Positions 51,965-61,140 of a stretch of DNA of 64,000 nt are shown in pieces. The position numbers and the translations under genes were made by a program. This DNA is from Ohtaekwangia sp035628875 (GTDB lineage: Bacteria; Bacteroidota; Bacteroidia; Cytophagales; Cyclobacteriaceae). The DNA lies in assembly GCA_035628875.1 (NCBI GenBank), contig DASPIZ010000009.1, forward strand, positions 1 through 64,000, in the 5' to 3' direction. Each line of letters starts with the position of its first letter. Within the stretch, counting starts at the first letter, position 1. The notes beneath the pieces are model-generated. The model was not told where the DNA came from and made no database searches. It saw only the letters and a program-made list of their open reading frames with translations.

Positions 51965-53515
51965 ATGTTTGTAATGAATCATGCAGAATCACATATTCCA
52001 CAGTCCGATGCAACGAACTTTCAAGACCAGATTACGCTGATTGTTAAGGCGCTTGATCCCGTAAGCATTATCTGTTACGGAGTGCGAACGGAAATCAAAG
52101 AATTATGGAGTTGCTTTCTAAATACGTCCCAACGGGAAAGTAGAGTGCATATCGATTTGTTGATAATCACAAAAGAACCTACAAAAGCTAAAGAGCATGA
52201 ATCTTTCGACAAAATAAATCGGATTTGTGATGCAGGAGCAATTCAACTATTAGCGGTGATCCATTGCGTTACAGCCGTAAAAGAAGCATTGGCGAATGGC
52301 AATGCATTTTTTAGCCAGGTATTTACAAAAGGAGAAGTTGTGTATCAAAATGATGCAGCGTCAGAGGCAATTTCTTTAAAGGTACTTACGCCATTAGAAA
52401 TAGTTGAAAGAGCAAAACGACATTGGACTAAGTGGTTTTTCCTGGGTATGAACTTCTATAAATCAGCATGTGAAAGTGCGCAAAAGAAAAGGAGTGATGT
52501 TGCAGTGTTCCTGCTTCATCAGTCTGTCGAACTCATGTCCATTGCTGTCATCACGACGTGCATGGGGTATAAACCTTCTACTCACAATTTAAAGCGGCTG
52601 TTTTCTATTATGGAGAACTTCACTTCGGATTGCATCCGCATTTTTCCACGGTCAACGAATGAGGAAATAGAACTTTTCGATGTGCTTTGCAAAGCTTATT
52701 CAGAAGTACGTTATAAGGAAGAGTATGATATTTCTGCAAAAATAGTCTCTGTGCTGATCGGTCGTGTTAATCTCTTTCAAATCCTGGCTGAAAAACTCTA
52801 TCTCAGCAAGGTAGTTGAGCTGGAGAGACACATTGATTTAACAAATGAAGCCCATGAAGCAGCTCCCGTAAAGTCAAATGAACCATTCACATCTGTCCGC
52901 GAGATCAATGGCTTCGAACTTATCGAACTTAATACCTTCGCTGAAGTGGTATTGATCAAAGGTGAGAAGGAAAGTGTTCTGATAGAGTCAGCGGAAAACA
53001 CCGAAAAGGCCATCCAAACTTCTGTTAAAGGAAAGCGCCTACTGATTTCAACGATATCGGAGGGCCAGCGTATTCTTCCTGCGTCAACAATTTATATCAC
53101 CTATCTGATTTTGAAGGGCCTTACAGTGCATCACGTGCATGCTCTCACCTGTCGTGGGCCAATCGAAAGTTCTAAACTCGGTATTCTGCAAAACTGTAAG
53201 AGGAATATAAACCTCGCTGTAGATGTTCAAGTATTGGATGTGACTTTAACTAAAGCAGGCAATGTGAATGTGATTGGTTCAACAGGTGATCTCAACGTGC
53301 GGAATCATGGCAGTGGAACTTTTGATGGCTCTGATCTTTCTGCGGAGTCAGTGAACGTGATAGTTCGCGGATCTGGTAATGTATTGGTAAGAACGGATGA
53401 CGAGCTAATCGTTGCGCTCGAGGGTACGGGAAGTGTGTTCTACGCTGGAATGCCCAGATTAAGATCAATCGTTAATAATGGCGAGGGAAAATTAAAAAAG
53501 CTTTCACATGGCTAA
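51965..53515 (+). CDS. Nucleotidyltransferase-like / HEPN protein fused to a GIN (DUF2807) domain
   Basis: Three regions are visible. Residues about 20-145 look like a degenerate nucleotidyltransferase (SIICYGVRTEIKELW, VHIDLLIITKEPTK). Residues 150-275 are a HEPN domain: ERAKRHWTKWFFLGMNFYKS, VAVFLLHQSVELMSIAVITT, GYKPSTHNLKRLFSIMENF and EVRYKEEYDI. Residues about 300-510 are a right-handed beta-type GIN/DUF2807 domain (FTSVREINGFELIELNTFAE, LNVRNHGSGTFDGSDLSAES, NVIVRGSGNVLVRTDDELI), normally found in exported proteins. No signal peptide precedes it. This fusion is unusual. HEPN/nucleotidyltransferase pairs often act as toxin-antitoxin modules. Confidence 0.65.
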   Translation: MFVMNHAESHIPQSDATNFQDQITLIVKALDPVSIICYGVRTEIKELWSCFLNTSQRESRVHIDLLIITKEPTKAKEHESFDKINRICDAGAIQLLAVIHCVTAVKEALANGNAFFSQVFTKGEVVYQNDAASEAISLKVLTPLEIVERAKRHWTKWFFLGMNFYKSACESAQKKRSDVAVFLLHQSVELMSIAVITTCMGYKPSTHNLKRLFSIMENFTSDCIRIFPRSTNEEIELFDVLCKAYSEVRYKEEYDISAKIVSVLIGRVNLFQILAEKLYLSKVVELERHIDLTNEAHEAAPVKSNEPFTSVREINGFELIELNTFAEVVLIKGEKESVLIESAENTEKAIQTSVKGKRLLISTISEGQRILPASTIYITYLILKGLTVHHVHALTCRGPIESSKLGILQNCKRNINLAVDVQVLDVTLTKAGNVNVIGSTGDLNVRNHGSGTFDGSDLSAESVNVIVRGSGNVLVRTDDELIVALEGTGSVFYAGMPRLRSIVNNGEGKLKKLSHG

Positions 53516-53954
53516 GAAAGTGCAAAAGAAAAAGGTACTTAAAAAAGAAAAAGAAGTGAGCCGGATTCGGAGTTTTTCAATCCCGTTGAATCACCCAAAA
53601 GGGTTTTCATTACTGCGCCCGAGTAAAGTGAAGGTGCCTAGAGAAATCGAAGTACCTATTTTCTTAATCCGCAATGAACTTCAGTCTCGAATGTTATTCA
53701 ACGCTCTAAGTGAGATCGGCTTTACGGATTGTTATTTTGAAACATCCTTACACCCACTTATTCTGGCTAGTCTACGCTTACGAGATGGAAGTGATGAAAC
53801 ATTTAGAGTATACACTGAGTTGATGGAGAAATGGAGCAAAGACATCAACCCGAATGAGGACGTTATTCTAAGAAGGGCACTGAAAATTTACAACGCTTTG
53901 GTCAAGTACAGAATAGATATGTTTGAAACCTTTTATGTCAGGCGTAGCCAATAA
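53508..53954 (+). CDS. Unknown basic protein of ICE cargo
   Basis: 148 residues with a very basic N-terminus (AKKVQKKKVLKKEKEVSRI), then FSIPLNHPKGFSLLRPSKVK and LNEDVILRR-type helices. It overlaps the HEPN/GIN gene by eight bases, so it is co-translated. Later parts (FETSLHPLILASLRLRDGSD, RVYTELMEKWSKDINPNED) resemble proteins seen in runs in Bacteroidota mobile elements. Function unknown; the positive tail suggests nucleic-acid binding. Confidence 0.5.
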   Translation: MAKKVQKKKVLKKEKEVSRIRSFSIPLNHPKGFSLLRPSKVKVPREIEVPIFLIRNELQSRMLFNALSEIGFTDCYFETSLHPLILASLRLRDGSDETFRVYTELMEKWSKDINPNEDVILRRALKIYNALVKYRIDMFETFYVRRSQ

Positions 53955-53966
53955 TCCATTCACATC

Positions 53967-54269
53967 ATGACGAAGAAGAGAACCAAAAGAAAGAGAATTG
54001 TGGAGCCGCTACTTCACAAGGACGTGCAATGTAGGTTTGCCATGTTCCTGCAGGACTTTCCCCCACGGCAGTTTAACAGGATGCTTAGGGATCTTTTTAT
54101 TGACTACCTGGTTGAGCGAGGCCACACAAATGTTCGAATCGACACGGAACTAATGTCAAAGGGAATATGGGCACTGTTGGCTGTATTGGATGCAGCTGAG
54201 GATCACTGGGAAATTAGAGATACTGAAGAAATACTCGAACTGCATAATGGATACCTCACGAGCAAATAA
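53967..54269 (+). CDS. Small unknown protein, first of a related pair
   Basis: 100 residues with a basic N-terminus (TKKRTKRKRIVEPLLHKDVQ), then FLQDFPPRQFNRMLRDLFID and a C-terminal helix LLAVLDAAEDHWEIRDTEEI. Its central part resembles YHPAKRIDQNLRKLLLEFLQ of the next gene, so the two are paralogues. The next gene starts inside its end (23-bp overlap). Function unknown. Confidence 0.5.
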   Translation: MTKKRTKRKRIVEPLLHKDVQCRFAMFLQDFPPRQFNRMLRDLFIDYLVERGHTNVRIDTELMSKGIWALLAVLDAAEDHWEIRDTEEILELHNGYLTSK

Positions 54270-54492
54270 AGGACGCGAAACAGTTTCGTTAAGTCCGGAA
54301 ATAGTTGAAGAGCTAATTCATTTTATGGAGTATCATCCCGCTAAAAGGATTGATCAAAATCTGCGAAAGCTGCTCTTGGAATTTTTACAGTACGATGGTG
54401 CGATTGAAGCGGGGTATCTGAGCGACCTTCTCTATGATCTTGAAGGTCTTTATAAATTATTGGATGCAATCCAAGTGAGCAATGAAAAATGA
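54247..54492 (+). CDS. Small unknown protein, second of a related pair
   Basis: 81 residues from the ATG at 54247. LSPEIVEELIHFMEYHPAKR, RKLLLEFLQYDGAIEAGYLS and DLLYDLEGLYKLLDAIQ mirror the layout of the gene before it. A longer start at 54190 overlaps that gene more and is not needed. Helical, acidic and soluble; function unknown. The following 283 bp hold no gene I can support. Confidence 0.45.
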   Translation: MDTSRANKGRETVSLSPEIVEELIHFMEYHPAKRIDQNLRKLLLEFLQYDGAIEAGYLSDLLYDLEGLYKLLDAIQVSNEK

Positions 54493-54775
54493 AGTTTGTG
54501 CCTTATTTCTCCAAGCACTCACGTCCAGGTATCTGAAAAGATTCGATTGCAAGATCGGAAATACGCCATGGCGATTCGACAATTCGCTATCAAAAGGACC
54601 GAACAAAGTATTAGATTTTAAGCTCTTCTAAAATGAAAAAGCGGATTTCCTTCCGTCCGAAGTAGTCTCCGCATTTGATTCCTTTTTCCACCGATCAATG
54701 TTTAGAAACATGGATGGGCTAAAAAGACTATTAAATATAACAAAATTTGTTTGGTTGGAAATACCTAACCAGCAG

Positions 54776-55174
54776 CTACGTGGTACTGGTTATTTTTCTT
54801 TTCGCAGGGGCTTTATTATTTGTTTTCTCACCCGTTGACTCTTTACTTGACTTCGCTTTGGGATTAAAATCAAGGCACAACTGAATCCAGTATTCAAGAT
54901 CTTCTTGCATATCAATTGCTACCGGGTCAACGAGAAGAAAGCCTTTCAGAATCTTGCCTGTGAAGTCCATGTGGCGAACTCCCTTCTTTTTAAGTGATTG
55001 CTCATAAAGATCAGGGTCGATCCTGATCATCAGCGAGTCTTTTATGATACCTACAGCCATCTTATCATTGACCATATAGCACAATCCACCCATCATATTT
55101 TTTGCTTCAAAACGTACTCGCTTTTGCCTGAGTACGCTTGAAATTCTTTCTTCGAGGTGTTGATCGTAAGGCAT
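54776..55174 (-). CDS. TfoX N-terminal-domain protein
   Basis: 132 residues. The TfoX/Sxy N-terminal pattern is visible: EERISSVLRQKRVRFEAKNM, MGGLCYMVNDKMAVGIIKDS, LMIRIDPDLYEQSLKKKG and MDFTGKILKGFLLVDPVAI. The C-terminal tail is basic and low in complexity. TfoX regulates competence in gamma-proteobacteria, but stand-alone N-domain proteins in Bacteroidota have no known role. It is the last of three minus-strand genes (55845 to 54776) with short spacers. Confidence 0.75.
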   Translation of the reverse strand: MPYDQHLEERISSVLRQKRVRFEAKNMMGGLCYMVNDKMAVGIIKDSLMIRIDPDLYEQSLKKKGVRHMDFTGKILKGFLLVDPVAIDMQEDLEYWIQLCLDFNPKAKSSKESTGEKTNNKAPAKRKITSTT

Positions 55175-55191
55175 AGGATTGTTGCTCTAAA

Positions 55192-55473
55192 TTATCTAAA
55201 TCTTCTGCGTGTTCTGCCTTTGGCAGGCGGTTTATTCCACTCACGGTACCATGCCTCTGTGTCCGACTTGGCCAAGGGTCTGCATAGTTCAATGAACTCT
55301 TCATAACTGCTTGCCTTCTCACAGCATTCATGTATATGAGTCTCCGTAATGTGCATGTGTTCAGACAGCACGTTCCTGACATGGTGGGAGACAATGAAGT
55401 CGTCACCGTAAGGATAAGGCACATTTCCATTTTTGTGCTGTTTAATATACTCGGACATTTCCTTGATCAACAT
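55192..55473 (-). CDS. Small unknown protein
   Basis: 93 residues, with MSEYIKQHKNGNVPYPYGDD, FIVSHHVRNVLSEHMHITET and a C-terminal basic end, PPAKGRTRRRFR. Helical, soluble, no recognised motif. It lies three bases after the upstream gene and 17 before the TfoX-like gene, so all three are one operon. Role unknown. Confidence 0.5.
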   Translation of the reverse strand: MLIKEMSEYIKQHKNGNVPYPYGDDFIVSHHVRNVLSEHMHITETHIHECCEKASSYEEFIELCRPLAKSDTEAWYREWNKPPAKGRTRRRFR

Positions 55474-55476
55474 ACA

Positions 55477-55845
55477 TTATCTCACAAGTTTTAATTGGGT
55501 GGGATTAAGAACGGAATCCAGCAGACCATCGATCTCCTTAAAAAACTCCTGCGAAGGAACGCGATAGTTGCTGTTCTTTTCTATTTCATGAACGATGTCG
55601 AGGTATCGGTCCAGGTTGACCTTGGAGTTGGACATCTCGAACAATTTGTCTCGCAAAATGCCCTGCATGTCTTTGTCGACTTTGCTATAAAACTTAAATT
55701 GGAGATAAGTTGGCAGATCACTGAGGATACCCATGATCAGAGTTGATCGGTGCTCAGACAAGATTTCCTGAATCCTGAAAAGGGTAACACGCTCATCACC
55801 CTCTTCAATATGCTTTACGGTGCTTGCTATTCTGACTGACTTCAT
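55477..55845 (-). CDS. Small unknown helical protein, first of operon
   Basis: 122 residues, mostly helical, with DERVTLFRIQEILSEHRSTL and NSKVNLDRYLDIVHEIEKN. Its ATG lies at one edge of a perfect 12-bp inverted repeat at 55844-55897, so it may be autoregulated or the target of another regulator. It opens a three-gene operon and diverges from the ligase gene. No family is recognised. Confidence 0.5.
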   Translation of the reverse strand: MKSVRIASTVKHIEEGDERVTLFRIQEILSEHRSTLIMGILSDLPTYLQFKFYSKVDKDMQGILRDKLFEMSNSKVNLDRYLDIVHEIEKNSNYRVPSQEFFKEIDGLLDSVLNPTQLKLVR

Positions 55846-55897
55846 AACTAATAATTTTAGGTAATAACAAAGATATTAAACTAATATTATTAGTTAT
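55844..55897. promoter_or_regulatory. 12-bp inverted repeat between divergent genes
   Basis: ATAACTAATAAT at 55844-55855 and ATTATTAGTTAT at 55886-55897 are perfect inverted copies 30 bp apart, with a further CTAATATTATTAG palindrome at the right arm. It spans the start of the minus-strand operon and the gap before the ligase gene. Confidence 0.55.
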
Positions 55898-55942
55898 AGC
55901 GAATTTGGATTTTACTGGTTAAATGATTGTTTTTCAAGGAGA

Positions 55943-56866
55943 ATGAAATTTGTAAAAATTGAGGGCGGAGTTAAGCTGTCTGACTTCATTGTCCCAATGA
56001 GCGCCACGTTGAGCGATGAACCGGCCTTTGACGATCCGAAATGGCTGTTTGAGATCAAGTGGGACGGCTATCGGGCGGTGGCAGAATTGAAAGGCAAGGA
56101 TACCCGTTTTTATTCACGGAATGGATTGTCATACAATAAGGCGTATCCGAAGATCTACAATGAACTGGTGAAGTTGAAGATAGATGCCACCCTGGACGGA
56201 GAAGTTGTCGTCTTCCGTGAGGGGCTTCCATCATTCCAGGCGATCCAAAATTATAAGAGCACGCAGAACCTACCGATTCAATTCATCGTGTTCGATTGCC
56301 TTCAGGTAAATGGCAAGGATATTACAAAGCTGAAGCTTGCAGAACGAAAGGAGATCCTTAAAAGCATCCTCCCGGAAAACGATATCATCAGGTATTGTGA
56401 TCATGTGGAAGAAGATGGTATAGCGCTGTTCGAACAAGCTACGAAGATGAAGCTCGAGGGGATCATCGCGAAACGCATGGATAGCAAGTACTATCCCGAT
56501 AAACGATCAAAGGAATGGCTCAAGATCAAGAACGTCAACGTTGATGATTTCAGGATTGTAGGCTGGACTGATCCAAAATCAAGTCGTCAATATTTTGGCG
56601 CGTTGTTACTTGCACGAGAAGTTGATGGAGAACTTGTTTACTCTGGCGAGGTCGGTACCGGATTCACTAACGAATCATTGAAAAGTTTATATTCAAAGAT
56701 ACAACCACTCGAAGTTGATGAATGTCCACTTGATACTCCGGTGAAAAAGGAAAAGGGATTTCATTGGGCGAAGCCGAAGTATTCATGCCAGGTGCAATAT
56801 GTGGAGATAACTGATGACGGGCATGTGAGGCATCCTTCTTTTTTGGGGTTGAGGAAGGATAAGTAG
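55943..56866 (+). CDS. ATP-dependent DNA ligase (LigD ligase domain)
   Basis: 307 residues. It seals nicks in double-stranded DNA using ATP. The adenylation motif is FEIKWDGYRAVAELKG, with the AMP-accepting Lys near residue 38. LDGEVVVFREGLPSFQAIQN, QFIVFDCLQVNGKDI, KLEGIIAKRMDSKYY and KEWLKIKNVNVDDF are the later nucleotidyltransferase motifs. The C-terminal OB-fold follows (FGALLLAREVDGELVYSGEV). It lacks the polymerase and nuclease domains of full-length LigD, and no Ku gene is near. It is followed by a clear terminator. Confidence 0.9.
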   Translation: MKFVKIEGGVKLSDFIVPMSATLSDEPAFDDPKWLFEIKWDGYRAVAELKGKDTRFYSRNGLSYNKAYPKIYNELVKLKIDATLDGEVVVFREGLPSFQAIQNYKSTQNLPIQFIVFDCLQVNGKDITKLKLAERKEILKSILPENDIIRYCDHVEEDGIALFEQATKMKLEGIIAKRMDSKYYPDKRSKEWLKIKNVNVDDFRIVGWTDPKSSRQYFGALLLAREVDGELVYSGEVGTGFTNESLKSLYSKIQPLEVDECPLDTPVKKEKGFHWAKPKYSCQVQYVEITDDGHVRHPSFLGLRKDK

Positions 56867-56939
56867 AACTTGCAAGCCAATCATGAAATTCGCCCTTATG
56901 CAATTTGTTTACTTCAAATAAAAACCTATTTTCGAATGA

Positions 56940-56985
56940 GCCCATCAACGCACGCATAATACATTGTGTGTATTGATGGGCTTTT
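56940..56985 (+). terminator. Terminator between ligase and TrlF-like genes
   Basis: GCCCATCAA (56940-56948) pairs with TTGATGGGC (56973-56981), followed by TTTT. The loop has a further CAC/GTG pair. Confidence 0.8.
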
Positions 56986-57008
56986 AACTTCCATAACCCC
57001 AATAGACT

Positions 57009-59669
57009 ATGCCTAACTCAACGCGCGGCTCCCAATGGCGTAAATGGGATTTGCACATCCATACTCCCTACACCCACTTGGCAAATCGGTACAATTGTGA
57101 CATCAAAGAGGTCGCGAAGAAAATCGCAACTGAGAATTTGGCAGTTGTTGGCGTTACAAACTATTTTATCGTGGAAGAAAAAGAATTGGGTGAGCTTCGA
57201 GCCGAACTTCCAGAGGTTCTTTTTATCCCAAACTTCGAATTCCGAATAAATGAAAAGAACAAAGACGGAGAATTTATTAATCTCCACATCTTATTCAATC
57301 CAGAAATAAATCTGACTAGAGTCTACGAATCGCTAGCACGAGTTCCCCTTTCAAATCTTCCGACAGGGGGTGGAACAAAATACTGCACTATTGACAATCT
57401 TAGAGCGCTTGGCGCTGATGGAATTACTGTTTCATGTTCTGAATTATTGGACCAACTGAAAAAAGATTTTAAGGTCTTGGATGATTTTTTAGTTGTTGGA
57501 GTAAATCGAGGATATGGTGGATTTCTTCCAGGAGGCAAAGAACGAGATCAGCAACTGGCTCAAAAACTGGATGAGTGTTCGCACTTGATTTTTAGCAGAA
57601 AAGACGATATCGATTTCTTCCTAAATAAAACAGCAGGAAGGAAAGCATTAGGTTTACCGCCTAAGCCTGTTTTTGAAAGTTCAGATGCACACACAATTGG
57701 CGACTTGGGAAAATCTTTTGTATGGGTAAAGGCAGACCTTTCCTTCGAAGGGCTAAAACAAGTTCTTTATGAACCGCAATTCCGAATTCTGATAGCTGAC
57801 TCGGAGCCAAGGCAACCAACAAGGCGAATTGAAAGCATTAAATTCAACTTTCCAAACGGTTCTGTTATTAAGCGATTTGGCTCTTCAGATACACAGGAGT
57901 TGTGCATAAAACATCTAAAAGATCCAATTCAATTCAGTCCATATTTTACTAGCATCATTGGAGGGAGAGGAACCGGTAAAAGTACAATTATTAACGTTCT
58001 GGCAGAAAAGCTGGGTTACAAGACAGATTTCTTCAACAAGACAAACAATGGAATATTCGTTGACGGGAAAGAATTGGTGTTTAGTGACTCTGCAGCAACT
58101 ATAGAAGTTAATGGTACAGATGAAATCGAATTTATAAGCCAAGGAAAAGTAGAAAAATTAGCCGAAGGTGACGAGCTTACAAAGCTAGTATTTACTGAAA
58201 GGATTAAGGAGCTTGACAACGGGTTTCAAGAAATAGACCAGCAAATGGCCGACTCAGTTAAAATGCTTGACGACTCTATCCGATTGGCCTTCGATCTTCA
58301 GAGATTAAGTGACGAGCTGCGTCTTAAGGAGAAAGACAGGACTACTTATCAAAAAATCGTTGACTCGGTTAACGATGTAAACTACAAAGCAATAACGGAA
58401 AAGATCAATACAACCAACTCAAAAATATCACTAATCCTTTCTAGTAAAAAGCAGTATTCGGAATTACTGAGTTCTATTAAAGACTTGATAAAGGAGACGA
58501 TACAATCAAAAGATATTAATCCTTATGAGCAGCGGACATCGGAAATCCTGGCGTCCCTAAAATCTCTAGAAGAAATTTCCGAAAGTGAAGGTATGATATC
58601 TATAAAGGAAAAGCAATTCATTGAAGCTGAACAGTTGCTAATTAAGCTGTCGAAGGATCAGGCGGAGTTGACTGATGAATTGAAGCTGTTTTTTAAAGAA
58701 AGGGGGACAAGTGAGGACAGTATTAAGGATTCAGAAAATGCGTCTAAAAATTTATCGCGGTGTATTCAAGACATTGAAATATTAAAACAAAAGATTGATA
58801 CTATTCGGGATAAACTTAAGGAAAACGCAAGCAAAAATGATATAATCAAAAATTTGTATGATAAAACACAAAAGCTGGTTGAGGAGCGACTTGCTGGAAT
58901 TAACGCAAAATTGAAAAATCAGAATGAAAATGTGCTTGAGATAAATTTTGCATTCGAGTTCAACAATGAACTTTACAGGGAAAAACTGTTTGAAGAATTT
59001 ATAAAGATATTCCAAGATTTCCATCTACCGAACACTGCTAATGAAGACGTCAAGAATTTTCTATTTAAGATCAATCCTGACGGAAAATTACTTGATTTGA
59101 CCTATGAAGATTTCATCAAGCAAATAGATAGAGTTGTACAGGACGAACAGATTAAAAGGACGAATAAATACGTTCAGATGTTAACCAATATTTTTTCTGT
59201 CAAAATCAATTTTGGAATCTATAAACTGATTGTTCGAAAGCACCTTTATAATTTGCAACGATATATAAGAATACGAGGTTATTACGGTAAACGTGAATTA
59301 GCAGCAGCGTCTTTTGGCCAGCGTTGTACCGCTGTTATTGTAACTTTATTAATGACTGGGGTGAAACCGCTAGTCATAGACGAACCAGAAGCTCATCTTG
59401 ATAACAAGCTGATTGCCGATTATTTGGTTACATTGATTAAGGAGAAGAAGTTTGACAGACAAATAATTTATGCGACACACAATTCTAATTTTGTAATTAA
59501 CGGTGATTCTGAACTCATCCATATTTTAGAAATCCCCGATAATTCTGTCTATACCAACATAATCTCTACTACAATTGAAGACCTGCAAAACCGAAGTAAA
59601 CTTCTAAAGCTAGAAGGCGGGAAAGATGCCTTTCTAACACGAGAGCATAAATATGGTTTGAATAGGTAG
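57009..59669 (+). CDS. TrlF-like PHP phosphoesterase / AAA-type ATPase
   Basis: 886 residues. The N-terminal 260 residues are a PHP phosphoesterase: WDLHIHTPYTHLANRYN, VVGVTNYFIVEE, FEFRINEKNK and FESSDAHTIGDLG supply the metal ligands. Next comes an SMC/ABC-type ATPase: Walker A in IIGGRGTGKSTIINVLA near residue 319, a long coiled-coil middle (about 390-700), a signature-like AAASFGQRCTAVIVTLL, Walker B in PLVIDEPEAHLDNKLI near 791 and ATHNSNFVINGDSE as H-loop. This is the TrlF-type layout. Such proteins are regularly found in defence regions; the nuclease is probably activated by nucleic acid bound to the ATPase part. Confidence 0.8.
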   Translation: MPNSTRGSQWRKWDLHIHTPYTHLANRYNCDIKEVAKKIATENLAVVGVTNYFIVEEKELGELRAELPEVLFIPNFEFRINEKNKDGEFINLHILFNPEINLTRVYESLARVPLSNLPTGGGTKYCTIDNLRALGADGITVSCSELLDQLKKDFKVLDDFLVVGVNRGYGGFLPGGKERDQQLAQKLDECSHLIFSRKDDIDFFLNKTAGRKALGLPPKPVFESSDAHTIGDLGKSFVWVKADLSFEGLKQVLYEPQFRILIADSEPRQPTRRIESIKFNFPNGSVIKRFGSSDTQELCIKHLKDPIQFSPYFTSIIGGRGTGKSTIINVLAEKLGYKTDFFNKTNNGIFVDGKELVFSDSAATIEVNGTDEIEFISQGKVEKLAEGDELTKLVFTERIKELDNGFQEIDQQMADSVKMLDDSIRLAFDLQRLSDELRLKEKDRTTYQKIVDSVNDVNYKAITEKINTTNSKISLILSSKKQYSELLSSIKDLIKETIQSKDINPYEQRTSEILASLKSLEEISESEGMISIKEKQFIEAEQLLIKLSKDQAELTDELKLFFKERGTSEDSIKDSENASKNLSRCIQDIEILKQKIDTIRDKLKENASKNDIIKNLYDKTQKLVEERLAGINAKLKNQNENVLEINFAFEFNNELYREKLFEEFIKIFQDFHLPNTANEDVKNFLFKINPDGKLLDLTYEDFIKQIDRVVQDEQIKRTNKYVQMLTNIFSVKINFGIYKLIVRKHLYNLQRYIRIRGYYGKRELAAASFGQRCTAVIVTLLMTGVKPLVIDEPEAHLDNKLIADYLVTLIKEKKFDRQIIYATHNSNFVINGDSELIHILEIPDNSVYTNIISTTIEDLQNRSKLLKLEGGKDAFLTREHKYGLNR

Positions 59670-59713
59670 TAAGTTGTTCCTTTTACTCCACAAGTCTTCG
59701 TTCTTTATTATTG

Positions 59714-59781
59714 CTTTCCACATCAGACTTAAATTCTGGCGCTAACATACTTCCGGTGGCAATGCAGAGTCTTGTCAAAAG
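59714..59781. repeat. 68-bp repeat, left copy flanking IS110
   Basis: Starts CTTTCCACATCAGACTTAAA and ends AATGCAGAGTCTTGTCAAAAG (last 20 bases). It is nearly identical to 61359-61427, with a few substitutions and one-base indels. The two copies lie in the same orientation on either side of the IS110 gene. Confidence 0.75.
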
Positions 59782-59796
59782 ACTTCTATATAACCG

Positions 59797-61140
59797 TCAA
59801 TCAACGGCCTTTAGATCCATCAGTTTACGTTCTAGATAAGCAATTTTCGCAAGCTTATATTTTTCCCGATAATGAGTTAGCTCAGGTGGATTAAACTCGA
59901 CTCGTTCTGAAACCATTTTGTAATATACTGTAGCAATCTTATTTGCTGTTGCAATCATGGCGTACGCATTACCACCTTTAGCCTTCATCCTTCGGAAATA
60001 GTCTCCAAGCCAGTTGTCACTTCTCTGCACACCATTCGCAGCATTTCGAAAGGCCTGGCTGGCAATGTTTGGCTTCTTCTTCATCACTAAGCTACTGATG
60101 AGTTTGCCACCGGATATTTTATTGTTTGGACAGAGATTTAACCAGGAGACAAAATGCTTAGATGTTTCCCATTTGCTCATATCTGTTCCCGTCTCAGCTA
60201 ATATCTCCAGGGCGGATATTTCGCTCAATCCAAAGATGGAGGTAACGTCAACACCAAGTATGCTTCGAAGGTAACTGCAAGTGTTAAACTTAGGCGTGTT
60301 TTTGGTTGCTTGTTTTTTTGACCTTGCGGATTTATCAACAACAACTTCTGGGAATACTTCCTTTTGATAAGCATGAAGTTGTCTTTCTATGGCCTGATCA
60401 CACGCAGCGATTCGATCACCATAATACAAGTAACCTTGATAACAATCTTCTAGTAACTACAACTGCTCTGGGCGCCAGTTTCCTTGTAAAGACTTTGCAA
60501 TTGTTTCATGATCAGCTTTAATGTTCTTGTCAACGTACTGCAGGAATTGATTTGGATTACGTTCACCTTTGATAATTGCTTCCACAATGGCAGTACCTGT
60601 CTTTCCGGTGATATCTCGGATAACTGTATGTAATTTGATATTCATCATCTCCATTGCTTTTTGCATGCGAAGAATGAAGCGATTGCGATCTGATATCAAT
60701 GTCTTTCTGTGACGGACTAAAGTACGCAATGATTCTTGTTCACTGTCTGGTAAATAGCTGCTTTTTAAAAGGCCGCAGCTGTGAAGTTTTTGTATCCAAC
60801 AAGCATCATCTTCATCATTCTTTCTACCACTCACGTTCTTCGCATGTTTCGAATTAACGAGATACACTTCAAACCCTTCCTTGCAGAGCATATTAAACAA
60901 CGGCTTCCAATAAACGCCAGTACTTTCCATTGCTACGGTGTCTACTCTGCATTGACGGAGCCATTTTATTATTTCCTCTAAGTCACAAGTCATCGTTCCA
61001 AAGGAACGAACACGCTCATCATCTCTGCCTTCAGGCACTGCGACTGCATGAATGGTGTCACCAACATCGATACCTGCCGCATCCGGATTCACCAGCGGCA
61101 TCTTGACAACGCTTTGCTTTTTTGGATTTGTTTTTCTCAT
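59797..61140 (-). pseudogene. IS110-family transposase interrupted by an amber codon
   Basis: IS110 transposases use a DEDD RuvC-like domain and a serine-containing C-terminal domain. The first part (61140 to 60457) shows PDAAGIDVGDTIHAVAV, DTVAMESTGVYWKPLFN and KNVSGRKNDEDDACWIQKL. The second (to 59797) shows SEISALEILAETGTDMSKW, FVSWLNLCPNNKISGGKLI and ASQAFRNAANGVQRSDNWLG. After GNWRPEQL comes a TAG at about 60457-60459, but the same frame continues without a shift as LLEDCYQGYLYYGDRIAACD. So a single nonsense mutation, not a frameshift, splits it. Unless the stop is read through, the copy is inactive. Confidence 0.85.

Noticed and set aside
54493..54775. Possible gene in the gap after the small paired proteins
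   Set aside because: No frame of convincing length or composition in either direction; I see nothing definite in it.
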